A stretch of 64,000 nucleotides of DNA from an uncultured Acidimicrobiales bacterium (GTDB taxonomy: Bacteria; Actinomycetota; Acidimicrobiia; Acidimicrobiales; SZUA-35). A program made the translations under genes and the position numbers. Location: contig CALAJV010000015.1 of NCBI GenBank assembly GCA_937922805.1, positions 162,382 through 226,381 of the forward strand, in the 5' to 3' direction. Shown piece after piece: positions 16,721 to 25,860 of the stretch; the first letter of the stretch is position 1; each line of letters opens with the position of its first letter. Under the pieces are notes generated by a model, which did no database searches, was not told the origin of the DNA, and saw only the letters and a list, made by a program, of their open reading frames with translations.

Positions 16721-17020
16721 TTGTTGTTCTCGCACAAACGGGGCTAGAAACATTCGATCAGCGTTGTCAGCGTCGACTAAGCCGATCGTTTGGGTCCGGG
16801 GACCAATTTTCGAAGTCAATTAACTCGAACTCCAGGAATAGCGGCGGTCCGATTATGCTATCACAGCCGTCACGGTGAATCGGCCTAGTTCGCGGCATAG
16901 AGCCACCCCGAAGCCGACCGATCCGATCAATCGAATAGGGCATTACAGGTGGACCATACGTGTTTAACGCTGTTGAATCTTGTGTCGTCACCAACGGGCG
17001 TTAGGGAAACAAATACAAAG
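16721..17020. other. Gap after the formate dehydrogenase genes
   Basis: About 300 bp between the end of the formate dehydrogenase operon and the permease gene. I see no credible gene. Part of it may be coding if the permease starts further upstream. Confidence 0.3.
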
Positions 17021-17911
17021 CTATTCGCCGTGAACGTACTGCCAACCAAAGCGGCCCTTGATGCAAAGGTGGCCGGAGGTAACGCTGTGGTCGTTAGGTG
17101 ATGTGACCTTAACGATTGTCTCATCTTGGACATGCAGCTCCAGATTGCAACCGACACCACAGTAAGAGCAAACGGTTTGGGTCACCGTTTGTTCGTCGGC
17201 CCGCCAGTTGTCCGCTTTGCGCAAGTCGAACTCGGTCTTGAACTGGAGAGCGTTGGTGGGACATACAGCAACACAATTGCCGCAGTACACACAAGCTGAG
17301 TCAGGTAACTCGGTGTCGAATTCGGTCGAGATTCGGGCTCCGAAACCCCGTCCTGCTACCGCTATGGCGAAAGTGTGTTGAGCGTCATCACCACATGCCT
17401 CGACGCATTTGTAGCAAAGCACACACTTGTCGTAGTCACGAATGTACAACTCGTCCTGAACCCGAACTGGTTCTTCAATTTTCTCGGCCTCGGTGCCGTA
17501 GCGACTCGGGTCGGCTTCGTATTGTTCACTCCACCGAGCGAGCGGATCTGCTTGTGAAAGGTCGACTCCTGACCCAAGAAATTCGAGCACCATTTTGCGG
17601 CTATGCCTGACTCGCTCCGAGTCAGTTTGAATTTCCATACCGTCCTCAGCCTGCCGAGAACATGATGGAACCAAGGTACGGGAGCCTGACTGCTCAACAA
17701 CGCAGACACGGCAAGCATTGACTGGCGTTAAGTTCTCGGCATAGCACAGCGTTGGGGTTTCAATTCCGGCCGCGGTACAAGCATCAAGAACTGAAGCTCC
17801 GCTCGCCACTTCAACCTCTTGGCCGTCAATCTTTAGCGTAACCTTCGTCTCGACCGCAGTTAACGTGTTCGAGGTATCGGTAGCGCTGTTTGGTCCTGAT
17901 GGCGCGGTCAT
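17021..17911 (-). CDS. Formate dehydrogenase, separate iron-sulfur N-terminal part of the alpha subunit
   Basis: The 296-residue product corresponds to the N-terminal third of NAD-linked formate dehydrogenase alpha chains. It has a [2Fe-2S] domain (CYAENLTPVNACRVC, then SCSR), two [4Fe-4S] motifs (CVLCYKCVEAC and CVYCGNCVAVCP) and the first part of the molybdopterin fold with its own [4Fe-4S] site (VCSYCGVGC..GHLCIKGRFG). It stops at YVHGE, just where the catalytic domain would continue in a single-chain enzyme. That catalytic part is encoded separately and upstream (19792-21777). The His/Cys cluster segment of NuoG is not evident. ATG 17911 has GGAG upstream. It would form the electron wire between the molybdenum site and the NuoEF-like subunit. 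Confidence 0.85.
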   Translation of the reverse strand: MTAPSGPNSATDTSNTLTAVETKVTLKIDGQEVEVASGASVLDACTAAGIETPTLCYAENLTPVNACRVCVVEQSGSRTLVPSCSRQAEDGMEIQTDSERVRHSRKMVLEFLGSGVDLSQADPLARWSEQYEADPSRYGTEAEKIEEPVRVQDELYIRDYDKCVLCYKCVEACGDDAQHTFAIAVAGRGFGARISTEFDTELPDSACVYCGNCVAVCPTNALQFKTEFDLRKADNWRADEQTVTQTVCSYCGVGCNLELHVQDETIVKVTSPNDHSVTSGHLCIKGRFGWQYVHGE

Positions 17912-17957
17912 CGCTTTTCTCCGATTGCTTGGGGTGCTTTAGAGTGGCCTGTGATCA

Positions 17958-19799
17958 TTATCTATGTTCCAAACTGACTAAGCCAAGATCGATAGCTGAA
18001 CGAACTGCGGTTGCGGCGGTGTGGCCGAGCCCGCAAATTGAAGCGTCTTTCATCGCCAGGTCGATGTCATCGAGGAGGCGTAGCGCGTCGGGGGCCGAGC
18101 CGTTGAGGCCGGGCGCCGTGCCGAGCTTCACCAACGTCTCGTGTTGTCGGACTGTTCCGATCCGACACGGAACGCACTGGCCGCAGGATTCGTTCTTGAA
18201 GAACTCAGCGATTCTGGTTACGACTGGCCACATCTCGACATCTTCGTTGAACGCCATGATCACGCCGGACCCAAGCGACGCTCCCGCTGCTCGTGACCCT
18301 TCGAAAGTAAGGGGCATGTCGAGGCGGTCGGGGCCGACAAAACTCCCGGCGGCACCACCAAGCAACACGCTGGACAACGTGCCGACTACCCCACCAGCAA
18401 GGTCGAGAACTTCGCCAAGAGTGGCGCCGAAATCCACTTCGTAAACCCCGGGGTTTACCACGTTCCCGCTCAGGCAAAACAATTTTGAGCCATTCGACCC
18501 GTCGGTCCCAATCGCGGCGTAGGTAGCGCCCCCGTCCATAACAATGTCGAGAACGTTAAACAGGGTTTCCGGGTTATTGATCGCAGTTGGCTGATCGAAC
18601 AGACCGTTAGTGGTTGGAAACGGTGGCTTTTGGCGAGGCTCACCTCGGAACCCTTCTAGCGAATTGAACAGAGCTGTCTCTTCTCCGCAGATGTAGGCAC
18701 CAGCCCCACGACGAACTTCGATGTCGAATGAGAAGCTAGATCGACCAATATCTGCGCCCAAGAAGCCGGCGGCTCGGGCCTGATCTAGGGCATTGTTTAA
18801 CCGTTCGGTAGCAAGTGGGTACTCACCTCGGATGTAGATCCAGCCTTTGGTCGCCCCAGTTGCGAATCCAGCGATTGTGGTTGCTTCGATCAAAGCGAAA
18901 GGATCATTTTCCATCAGCGTTCGATCTTTGAACGTGCCTGGCTCCGATTCGTCGGCGTTGACGACAACATACTTCTGAGGCGGCCGATCGCCTGATGGCT
19001 GCTCGGCTGCTACTGCTTGCCATTTGATTCCGGTTGGAAACGCTGCTCCACCTCGGCCCATAAGTCCAGAAGCAACAACTTCATCGACGACACCAGTTGC
19101 GCCGCGTTCGAATGCCTTCGTCAACGCCTTATAACCACCAGCGCTGACATATGAGTCAATGCTGGTTGGGTCGGCTCGGCCGATTCGTTTGAGCAGGCGC
19201 AAACCAGGGTCGCCCGCCTGAGGGACTGCTTTAGCGGTGGCGCTGTCACTATCGGCCTCGACCCAATCGGCCTTGCCTCGACCTTGGATGAACTGGGCCA
19301 CTGGACGCTCACATTGGCCTAGGCAGGGACTGGCATGAACCTTTTTGCCTGCTGCCTTTAGCTCGGCGATCTTGTCGGCCGAGCCAGAGATCTGACAGGC
19401 GGCGTCGACGCAGACATGAATGACGTCTTCGTCATGACCCGGGTCATCGACTCGGAACATTTCGTAGAACGTTGCTACACCATACGCTTCGGCTGGAGGC
19501 ACCTGAAGTTGCTGGCAGGCGTAGTTCAAGCCGCCGGGGCTTATCCAACCTTGGGATTTCTGCAGGGCGTGGAGCGTTGGAAGAAGGAGATGTCGACGTT
19601 CGTGGCGGCGAGTAGAGCCTCCCAGAACGAGTCGTTCGGACTCGACCAGCAACGCAGGACCGCCGGTTGCCGGACCGGCGTTGGCTTTCTCCAGCAACGG
19701 CCCGTTACCGGACTCAGCGAGAGATTGACCAACTGCCTGGTCGACCACCGCTCGTTCTTGGTCGTTTGGTTTGTCGTCTCCGAAATGTAGATCAGCCAC
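17958..19799 (-). CDS. NAD-linked formate dehydrogenase, NuoE-NuoF fusion (diaphorase) subunit
   Basis: The 613-residue protein fuses a NuoE-like thioredoxin-fold domain (about residues 50-190; [2Fe-2S] ligands CVDAAC and CLGQC) to a NuoF-like domain. The latter has GRGGAAFPTGIKWQ for NADH, ADESEPGTFKDR and GAGAYICGEETAL for FMN, and ESCGQCVPCRIGT plus a later Cys for a [4Fe-4S] cluster. It passes electrons from formate oxidation to NAD+. GTG 19799 is chosen because GGGGGAG lies about 10 nt upstream; it overlaps the end of the catalytic gene by 8 nt. A TTG at 19823 is an alternative. It is the middle gene of a three-gene operon. Confidence 0.9.
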   Translation of the reverse strand: MADLHFGDDKPNDQERAVVDQAVGQSLAESGNGPLLEKANAGPATGGPALLVESERLVLGGSTRRHERRHLLLPTLHALQKSQGWISPGGLNYACQQLQVPPAEAYGVATFYEMFRVDDPGHDEDVIHVCVDAACQISGSADKIAELKAAGKKVHASPCLGQCERPVAQFIQGRGKADWVEADSDSATAKAVPQAGDPGLRLLKRIGRADPTSIDSYVSAGGYKALTKAFERGATGVVDEVVASGLMGRGGAAFPTGIKWQAVAAEQPSGDRPPQKYVVVNADESEPGTFKDRTLMENDPFALIEATTIAGFATGATKGWIYIRGEYPLATERLNNALDQARAAGFLGADIGRSSFSFDIEVRRGAGAYICGEETALFNSLEGFRGEPRQKPPFPTTNGLFDQPTAINNPETLFNVLDIVMDGGATYAAIGTDGSNGSKLFCLSGNVVNPGVYEVDFGATLGEVLDLAGGVVGTLSSVLLGGAAGSFVGPDRLDMPLTFEGSRAAGASLGSGVIMAFNEDVEMWPVVTRIAEFFKNESCGQCVPCRIGTVRQHETLVKLGTAPGLNGSAPDALRLLDDIDLAMKDASICGLGHTAATAVRSAIDLGLVSLEHR

Positions 19800-21777
19800 C
19801 GGCTGCCGCTCCCCCAGCTTCAATTTCTGTTCGAGTTGCTATTTTTTCGATCCGGATCGACGCCGCCTTGAACTCGGCGGTGCCTGATCGCTTGTCCCAC
19901 GCATCGTTGGTGAGCAGGTTAATATCGACGAGCTCAGGAAAATGGAACGTCGTGAACGTCAACCCTTTTGGTAGGTCGGCTTGCACTCGAACTGGCATTT
20001 CCACTGAACCGCGTGGTGACGACACGAGCACGGTTTCGCCGTCGTTGATTCCTAGGCTCATGGCGTCGGCGGCGCTGACATCGATGGCGTCTCCGTATCG
20101 GATCGGTGAGTCTAGCGAGCCTGACTGGACTCCTGTGTTGTAGGAGTCCAGTGCCCGGCCAGTAGTAAGCCGAAGTGGAAACTCCTCGGTCAACTGTTCT
20201 TTCGGACCCTCATGTTCGACCACGCTAAACGGTGAGGGCTCTCGACCTCCCAAATCGTCTTCCCATAGCCAGCCGTGCAGAAATGGGCTACCAGGATGAT
20301 CTTCACTTGGGCACGGCCATTGCAGGCCCCCTTCGGCCTCAAGCCGCTCCCACGTCATACCTTGATGAAGCGGTGAGAGGCTACGGAGTTCATCCCAAAG
20401 TTGTTGTGGCGTTGGGTTACCCCAGTCGGCTCCCATCAGGTTGGCTAGGTCGGCGATGATTTTGATGTCGTCGCGCGCATCACCAGGAGGGGGAACGGCG
20501 GCCCGGGTCCGTTGCACCCGACGTTCGCTTGAGGTTACGGTGCCGTCGCATTCGGCCCAGGCCACCGATGCCGGGAAGACCACGTCCGCCAGCTCGGCAG
20601 TCCGAGTCATAAAAATGTCCTGGACAACGAGCAGGTCGAGGTCAGCCAACATCTTGCGGGCATGGCCAACATCAGCCTCGGAGTCCGCCGGGTTCTCGCC
20701 TATGCAGTACACGGCTCGCAGTTCTTTGCGAGCCATGGCCTCAAACATTAGCGTCAGGTGAATGCCCGGCTCAGGGGGAACCGGAGTGCCCCAAATCTCT
20801 TCGAATTTGGCTCTTGCTACTGGATCGGTGACATCTTGAAAGCCAGGCAACTTGTTTGGCAGCGCACCCATATCGCCGCCCCCTTGAACGTTGTTTTGTC
20901 CGCGTAGGGGAACCAAGCCCGACCCCCAGCGACCAATGTGGCCTGTCAGCAACGCCAAGTTACAAAGCGAAAGAACATTGTCGACTGCATTGTGGTGCTC
21001 GGTGATTCCGAGCGTCCACAGAATTTGGGCCTTTTCCGCTTGAGCGTACGCTCTCGCCAACTCGGCAATCGCTTGAGCTGGGACTCCGGTGATCTCTTCA
21101 GCTCGTTCCAGCGTGTACGGCTCAACTGAGGCCGCGTAGTCGTCAAATCCGGTGGACGAGTGAGCGATGAATTCTTTGTTGTGCCAATCGTTGGCGATAA
21201 TCTCGCGGCCTACGGCGTTGGCCAACGCAATATCAGTTCCAACGCTAAGCCCGAGCCAAACGTCGGCGAATTTGGCCGACGACGTACGACGAGGGTCAAC
21301 GCTGAACATACGGGCGCCGTTATCAAGGCCCTTAAGCAGGTGGTGGAAAAATATCGGATGCGCTTCGCGGGCGTTAGAGCCCCAGAGAACAATCAGATCC
21401 GTTTGTTCAATTTCGGTGTAGGAAGAAGTTCCGCCACCTGCTCCAAAGACTGTCGCCAGACCGACGACGGAGGGAGCGTGTCAAGTGCGGTTACAAGAGT
21501 CAATGTTGTTTGACCCGATCACCGTCCGTGCGAACTTCTGAGCCGCATAGTTCATTTCGTTCGTCGACTTCGAACAGCTGAACATTCCGAATGATTCTGG
21601 GCCGTAGGTATCGGTGATCGACCGGAACCCTGATCCGGCCCGATTTAGTGCTTCATCCCAGCTGGCGGGGCGAAGCTCACCGTTGTCTCGAACCATTGGT
21701 GTTGTTATTCGTGGTCGCTTTGTGGTTGTCCGACGACCGTTAGCTTTTGGGCTATCATTTCGACTTTTTCGAACCAT
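19792..21777 (-). CDS. fdhF: Formate dehydrogenase catalytic subunit, selenocysteine-containing (TGA read through)
   Basis: Two open segments (21777-21484 and 21480-19792) are in the same frame, separated only by TGA at 21481-21483. Joined they give a 661-residue molybdopterin oxidoreductase with no missing or repeated sequence. The sequence around the stop reads SCNRT-[TGA]-HAPSVVGLATVFGAGG, where formate dehydrogenases carry the Mo-ligating Cys or Sec followed by His. A hairpin with a GGUCU loop sits 18 nt after the TGA. Downstream are LIVLWGSNAREAHP, MFSVDPRRTSS, LRGQNNVQGGGDMGALP and a C-terminal MopB-binding domain (RLTTGRALDSYNTG). The usual N-terminal iron-sulfur part is encoded separately. 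Formate is oxidised to CO2. The operon order is catalytic, NuoEF-like, iron-sulfur subunit. A frameshift or nonsense pseudogene is the less likely alternative. Confidence 0.9.
21452..21468 (-). promoter_or_regulatory. SECIS-like hairpin for selenocysteine insertion
   Basis: On the coding strand GTCGTC-GGTCT-GGCGAC forms a 6-bp stem (one G-U pair) with a GGUCU loop. The loop begins exactly 18 nt after the TGA, the same loop sequence and spacing as in the E. coli fdhF selenocysteine insertion element that SelB recognises. It lies inside the coding sequence. Confidence 0.85.
21481..21483 (-). other. In-frame TGA, proposed selenocysteine codon
   Basis: This TGA occupies the position of the Cys/Sec ligand of molybdenum, preceded by SCNRT and followed by HAPSV. 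Both flanks keep the reading frame and family similarity. Confidence 0.88.
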
Positions 21778-21802
21778 GGCGTTGACGCCTTTCGGGGCTT
21801 AA

Positions 21803-21826
21803 GTCAGAGCGGGTGTGTTCTCTGAC
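21803..21826. promoter_or_regulatory. Inverted repeat upstream of the formate dehydrogenase operon
   Basis: GTCAGAG and CTCTGAC form a 7-bp inverted repeat with a 10-nt spacer, 26 bp before the catalytic-subunit start. It could be an operator or a leader hairpin. No regulator gene is adjacent. Confidence 0.35.
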
Positions 21827-21910
21827 GGAGTTCTTCGTCGGTAGGGCTGCGGTACTCGTTTGTTTCGCTAGCAGCGATGCTAGTTAGGGACTATAACTCC
21901 CGCTTGTAGT

Positions 21911-22186
21911 GTGCCAGCTCCATCGGCAAATACACAGATATTTCGCCTGTCTCAGTCGATAGTTGGCGATACAGAAATGGTAGTCGAAACGACTTTCCGT
22001 GTCTCTACTGGGGTGGGAGATTCTCAACTCACAGTAGCGCTTGAGTCTCACGGGCTTGTGAGGCAACCTCGGATTGCCGCCGACCTAGCCCACCTCGGAT
22101 CATATTTGGCTTGGGCGCTAGGCTCCAAGATGTCGGCCCACGCAGCCGGCGCGCCGCCGGTGTCGGCCATCACGACATTGGAGTAG
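21911..22186 (+). CDS. Possible small hypothetical protein
   Basis: An open frame of 91 residues from GTG (or 69 from the in-frame ATG at 21977) lies in the 612-bp gap between the formate dehydrogenase operon and proS. The second half (VGDSQLTVALESHGLV, IAADLAHLGSYLAWALG) has ordinary protein composition and could fold as a short alpha/beta unit. No ribosome binding site is clear and I recognise no family. The rest of the gap shows no gene. Confidence 0.25.
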   Translation: MPAPSANTQIFRLSQSIVGDTEMVVETTFRVSTGVGDSQLTVALESHGLVRQPRIAADLAHLGSYLAWALGSKMSAHAAGAPPVSAITTLE

Positions 22187-22389
22187 ACCTAGAACGCAGT
22201 GCCATAATTCAACCAGCGATACTGACTGGTCTTTACCCTGTGTCAAAGACAAGCTGATCGTTGGGCGGCACCCTTCAACGGTCGTTCACGCGATCCATTG
22301 GTCCACCTCACCGAACAAACCTAAACTGTCATGCGTTCACGGCCAGAATCACCATCGATAGGCCCGTATTTCGGCTACGTTAGTAGCCC

Positions 22390-24090
22390 ATGCGCTGGTC
22401 AAACTTGTTCATCCCAACGTTGCGTGACGCTCCGGCTGATGCCGAAGCAGTTAGTCACGCCCTGTTAGTCAAAGGCGGTTTCATTCGCCAGCTACACGCT
22501 GGCCACTATTCTCTGCTTCCTCTCGGGTGGCGAGTCCACAACAAAGTGGCCAACATTGTTCGGGAAGAGATGGACGCGATCGGCGGCCAAGAGTTTCTGT
22601 TACCAACCATGCATCCGGCAAGCGTGTGGCAGCAGTCAGGCCGGTGGGATTCGATGGGCGACATTATGTTTCGCCTAACTGACCGCCGAGATAACGATCT
22701 TGCCCTCGGCATCACCCATGAGGAGATTTATGCCACCGTGGCCAGTGAGTTAACCTCATATAAAGAGTTGCCTCAGGTTTGGTACCACCTGCAAACAAAG
22801 TTCCGAGACGAAGCTAGGCCAAAGAGTGGCCTACTTCGGGTACGAGAGTTCACGATGAAAGACTCGTATAGCTTCGACGTTGATTGGGAAGGTCTCGACG
22901 CCGCATTCGAGCGACACCGAGTGGCATACACCACTATCTTCGAACGGCTTGGTCTGGCTGCTTTCCCAGTCGAAGCCAGTAGCGGAGCAATGGGTGGCAA
23001 CACCAGCACCGAGTTTATGGTTCGCTGTGACGCCGGCGAGGATGATGTCGTCCAATGTCCGAATTGTGACTACGCCGGTAATATCGAAAAAGCCACGTCG
23101 GCCCTTGCCTCAATCGAAGACGAACCTGGCCCTTCTGAACCAGAGCGGTTCCCAACTCCTGGCGTACGCACTATCGCCGCCCTGGCTGAGCTCGGTGCTC
23201 CAGCGGAGCGCCAAATCAAAACAATGGTGATGGTTGCTGACGGTGATGTCGTGCTCGCGCTAATGCGAGGCGATCATCAGTTGAATATACAAAAGCTGGT
23301 TGATAGCACCGGGGCGATCGAGCTTCGTCCGGCAACGCCAGACGAGGCGAAGGCCGCCTTAGGGGCGATGCCCGGAAGCCTCGGCGCAGTAGCGGTAAAG
23401 GATCTACGCATTTTTGCTGACATAACCCTGCAAGGACGAACAAATCTAACTACTGGAGCAAACGAGGATGACTGGCACTATCGGGGCGTCGATATAGGGC
23501 GCGATATTGCGGTAACCGAATGGGCCGATTTGCGAGAAGTGACAGAAGGCGAACCGTGCTCGAACTGTGGGACGGCGCTAGATATTGTGCGCTGCGTTGA
23601 GGCCGGGCATATTTTCAAGCTGGGAACAAAGTATTCGGAGACCTTCGGAGTACGGGTCTCTGACGCCGACGGCAAACAGCAGCCAGTAGTAATGGGTAGC
23701 TACGGTATTGGTATCGGGCGCAATATGGCCACGGTGGCCGAGGTCCACAACGACGAGAACGGACTGGTGTGGCCGGTTTCAATCGCTCCGTTCGAAGCAG
23801 TTATCACGGTTTTGAAGCTGGATGAGCCCACGATGACGGCAGCCAACGGACTATACGAACAGCTCAAAGCCGACGGCGTTGATGTGCTGCTCGACGATCG
23901 GGACGCCCGGGCTGGGGTAAAGTTCGCTGACGCCGAACTGATCGGCATCCCCTACCGACTGACGGTCGGACCAAAGTCTCTAGCCGCAGGCGAAGTCGAG
24001 CTTTCAACCCGAAAGACCAACGAGACGAAGACCGTTTCGGTTGACGCGGCGGCCAGCGAGATCGCAGCTTTGGTCAAAGCCGAACGCTAG
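22390..24090 (+). CDS. proS: Prolyl-tRNA synthetase
   Basis: The 566-residue product is a bacterial-type class II prolyl-tRNA synthetase: MRWSNLFIPTLRDAPADAE at the N terminus, motif 1 around GGQEFLLPTMHPASVWQQSGR, motif 2 around FRDEARPKSGLLRVREFTMKDSYSF, and motif 3 in MGSYGIGIGRNMATVAEV. The insertion (editing) domain lies at about residues 220-385 and the anticodon-binding domain follows (VLLDDRDARAGVKFADAELIGIPYRLTVG). It charges tRNA-Pro. The gene stands alone and seems to be the only essential translation gene in the window. Confidence 0.97.
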   Translation: MRWSNLFIPTLRDAPADAEAVSHALLVKGGFIRQLHAGHYSLLPLGWRVHNKVANIVREEMDAIGGQEFLLPTMHPASVWQQSGRWDSMGDIMFRLTDRRDNDLALGITHEEIYATVASELTSYKELPQVWYHLQTKFRDEARPKSGLLRVREFTMKDSYSFDVDWEGLDAAFERHRVAYTTIFERLGLAAFPVEASSGAMGGNTSTEFMVRCDAGEDDVVQCPNCDYAGNIEKATSALASIEDEPGPSEPERFPTPGVRTIAALAELGAPAERQIKTMVMVADGDVVLALMRGDHQLNIQKLVDSTGAIELRPATPDEAKAALGAMPGSLGAVAVKDLRIFADITLQGRTNLTTGANEDDWHYRGVDIGRDIAVTEWADLREVTEGEPCSNCGTALDIVRCVEAGHIFKLGTKYSETFGVRVSDADGKQQPVVMGSYGIGIGRNMATVAEVHNDENGLVWPVSIAPFEAVITVLKLDEPTMTAANGLYEQLKADGVDVLLDDRDARAGVKFADAELIGIPYRLTVGPKSLAAGEVELSTRKTNETKTVSVDAAASEIAALVKAER

Positions 24091-24120
24091 CCAGTCAACG
24101 TTAATTCGGTCGGACTAAAT

Positions 24121-25602
24121 CTAGCCAAACTCGCCGAGGTCATTATTGCCGGCAGCCCAATCGTCGGCAGCATCTTGAGCGCTGTAGGAATGATCGAAAT
24201 TGTTCGCATTCTCGTCGGCTAGGGATTGGTGCTCTCGAACTGGTGGTGGAGTTGGCGCTGCAGGTGGGACTACTGGCGGCACCGGAACGTTCACAAACTC
24301 TCCGCCAGGCACGCCACCGTTATAGATATTTGCGGCTTGTTGACCAGTCGAGATCGGGTTGCCAGCGGGGTCAGTCGGCGAACTTGACCCCGGCATGATT
24401 TGTTCGAATCCAGATAACCGGTCACCGTGGCGGTGCACCAAAGAAACTTGAGCGAGCGTAATCGGGTAGTCGAAGATATGACCGGCTAATGCCTCGCTGT
24501 GTTTTGTTGGATAGAGCCCTTCGCTCGAACTAGCCACCAAAGCCTCGGCGACCGCCAGCCGCTCAGCTATGGCGTCGGCTTGGTCATGTTGACCATCGGC
24601 TCGCAACGCTGCCTCTGCTTGTTGGTAGGTCGGAACCTGCTCGTTGGCCTGAGCTAAGTTGTATTCGTGGATCGCTCGCAATCGAGCGTCACTCTGAGCC
24701 ATCGTTTCTGTTGGCATGGAATTGATTCGCTCGCTAGCAGCTGCGTCAGCAGCCTGATTACGAGCTTCCATTGCGTCTACAACGTCGGCAGCATTCTCAG
24801 CAGATATTTCCGGGGTGTAGTTCGCCAGTATGACAGCTACTGCCCCATTCGGATCATCAACCAAATCAAAAGACGTTGGCCGGCCAAACGGATCGTTGAC
24901 ATCAACCGAACCAAAATCATCACTATCAGAAGACGCACCAAACGACGCAGGCCAGTCAAACGCATCATCGCTATCAACCGAACCAAAATCATCACTATCA
25001 GAAGACGCACCGGGCAACGACGCAGGCCAGTCAAACGCGTCATCGCTATCAACCGAACCAAAATCATCACCATTAAAAGACGAGCCGGGCAACGAGTTAA
25101 GCGACGCAGGCCGGTCGAATGGATCATTGGCATCGGTCGGAACTTGAGAGCGTCGGTTGTCATCAGGAGAATGAGCCGCAACAATGTCGGCGTCTGGCAT
25201 CAGACATGAGGCTGAGCCTGTCCAACCCCAGCCATCGCCGTCGGTGTCGACACACTCGTTCCGATCAACCAGTGGTAAATCGATTTCTCGGTCAGACGCG
25301 AACTCACCGTCAGCTCGGCCGCTGTAATCAGTTGAGGCAGGGTCAGATTCGTTGCCGTCAGACTCATTGAGGCCAGGCTCACAAGTACCGGCTCCGTCCC
25401 ATCCCCACCCATCACCATCGGAGTCGACGCAATCGGCCGCAGCCTGGCTGACGCCGACTAAGCCGACTGAACCAGTCACGAGAGCTGATGCCAGGACAAG
25501 CCGTCGTCCGTGCCGTCGCCATTTGCCGGCGCTCACAACCGTTGACGCTCGATCCTCAGGGCAACCAAAAAGCGAAACAGTTCCACATTTTTCTATACAC
25601 AT
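24121..25602 (-). CDS. Secreted repeat protein with DGDGWGW motifs
   Basis: The 493-residue product has an N-terminal signal sequence (RRLVLASALVTGSVGLVGVSQAAA, cleavage near residue 56). Two Cys-flanked motifs follow, CVDSDGDGWGWDGAGTC and CVDTDGDGWGWTGSASC, which look like Ca-binding Asp loops with a disulfide. A tandem region of about four 24-27-residue units based on SVDSDDAFDWPAS..SSDSDDFG comes next, then a helical Ala-rich region and a Pro-rich C terminus. DGDGWGW motifs are frequent in secreted proteins of marine actinobacteria. Function is unknown; a cell-surface or matrix role is plausible. It converges on proS. Confidence 0.65.
   Translation of the reverse strand: MCIEKCGTVSLFGCPEDRASTVVSAGKWRRHGRRLVLASALVTGSVGLVGVSQAAADCVDSDGDGWGWDGAGTCEPGLNESDGNESDPASTDYSGRADGEFASDREIDLPLVDRNECVDTDGDGWGWTGSASCLMPDADIVAAHSPDDNRRSQVPTDANDPFDRPASLNSLPGSSFNGDDFGSVDSDDAFDWPASLPGASSDSDDFGSVDSDDAFDWPASFGASSDSDDFGSVDVNDPFGRPTSFDLVDDPNGAVAVILANYTPEISAENAADVVDAMEARNQAADAAASERINSMPTETMAQSDARLRAIHEYNLAQANEQVPTYQQAEAALRADGQHDQADAIAERLAVAEALVASSSEGLYPTKHSEALAGHIFDYPITLAQVSLVHRHGDRLSGFEQIMPGSSSPTDPAGNPISTGQQAANIYNGGVPGGEFVNVPVPPVVPPAAPTPPPVREHQSLADENANNFDHSYSAQDAADDWAAGNNDLGEFG
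24896..25135 (-). repeat. Coding tandem repeats of about 72-78 bp
   Basis: Three to four near-identical units encode SVDSDDAFDWPAS-type repeats in the secreted protein. The high nucleotide identity of the two central units points to recent expansion. Confidence 0.8.
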
Positions 25603-25860
25603 AACGTTGACCCACCAATGTTCTGTTATTTGAAGATTTTGGGCGCAAGCCTCAACGGCTCAGCTGCCTTACAGCTCCTATCCTAACGCATGAATCAACA
25701 AACGTCGCCAACCTAAATTTGTAATCGAGTTGAATCGTCATAGGCCTCGTTGACGAAGGCACCGACTAGTGACCGTTGCCTCAACAGTCAACGGTGATCA
25801 TTAGGCTTGTTCGGACCTGCCGCTATAGACTTGGCCCCGCAAGCAATCAGTAGGGATTCT

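Noticed and set aside
21310..21480. Reading the formate dehydrogenase catalytic gene as two genes or as a nonsense pseudogene
   Set aside because: The frame is continuous, the interrupted region encodes conserved family sequence without gaps, the TGA is at the known Sec position, and a matching SECIS hairpin follows.
24896..25135. CRISPR-like array of regular repeats
   Set aside because: The repeats are in frame, have no unique spacers, and encode degenerate copies of a protein repeat.
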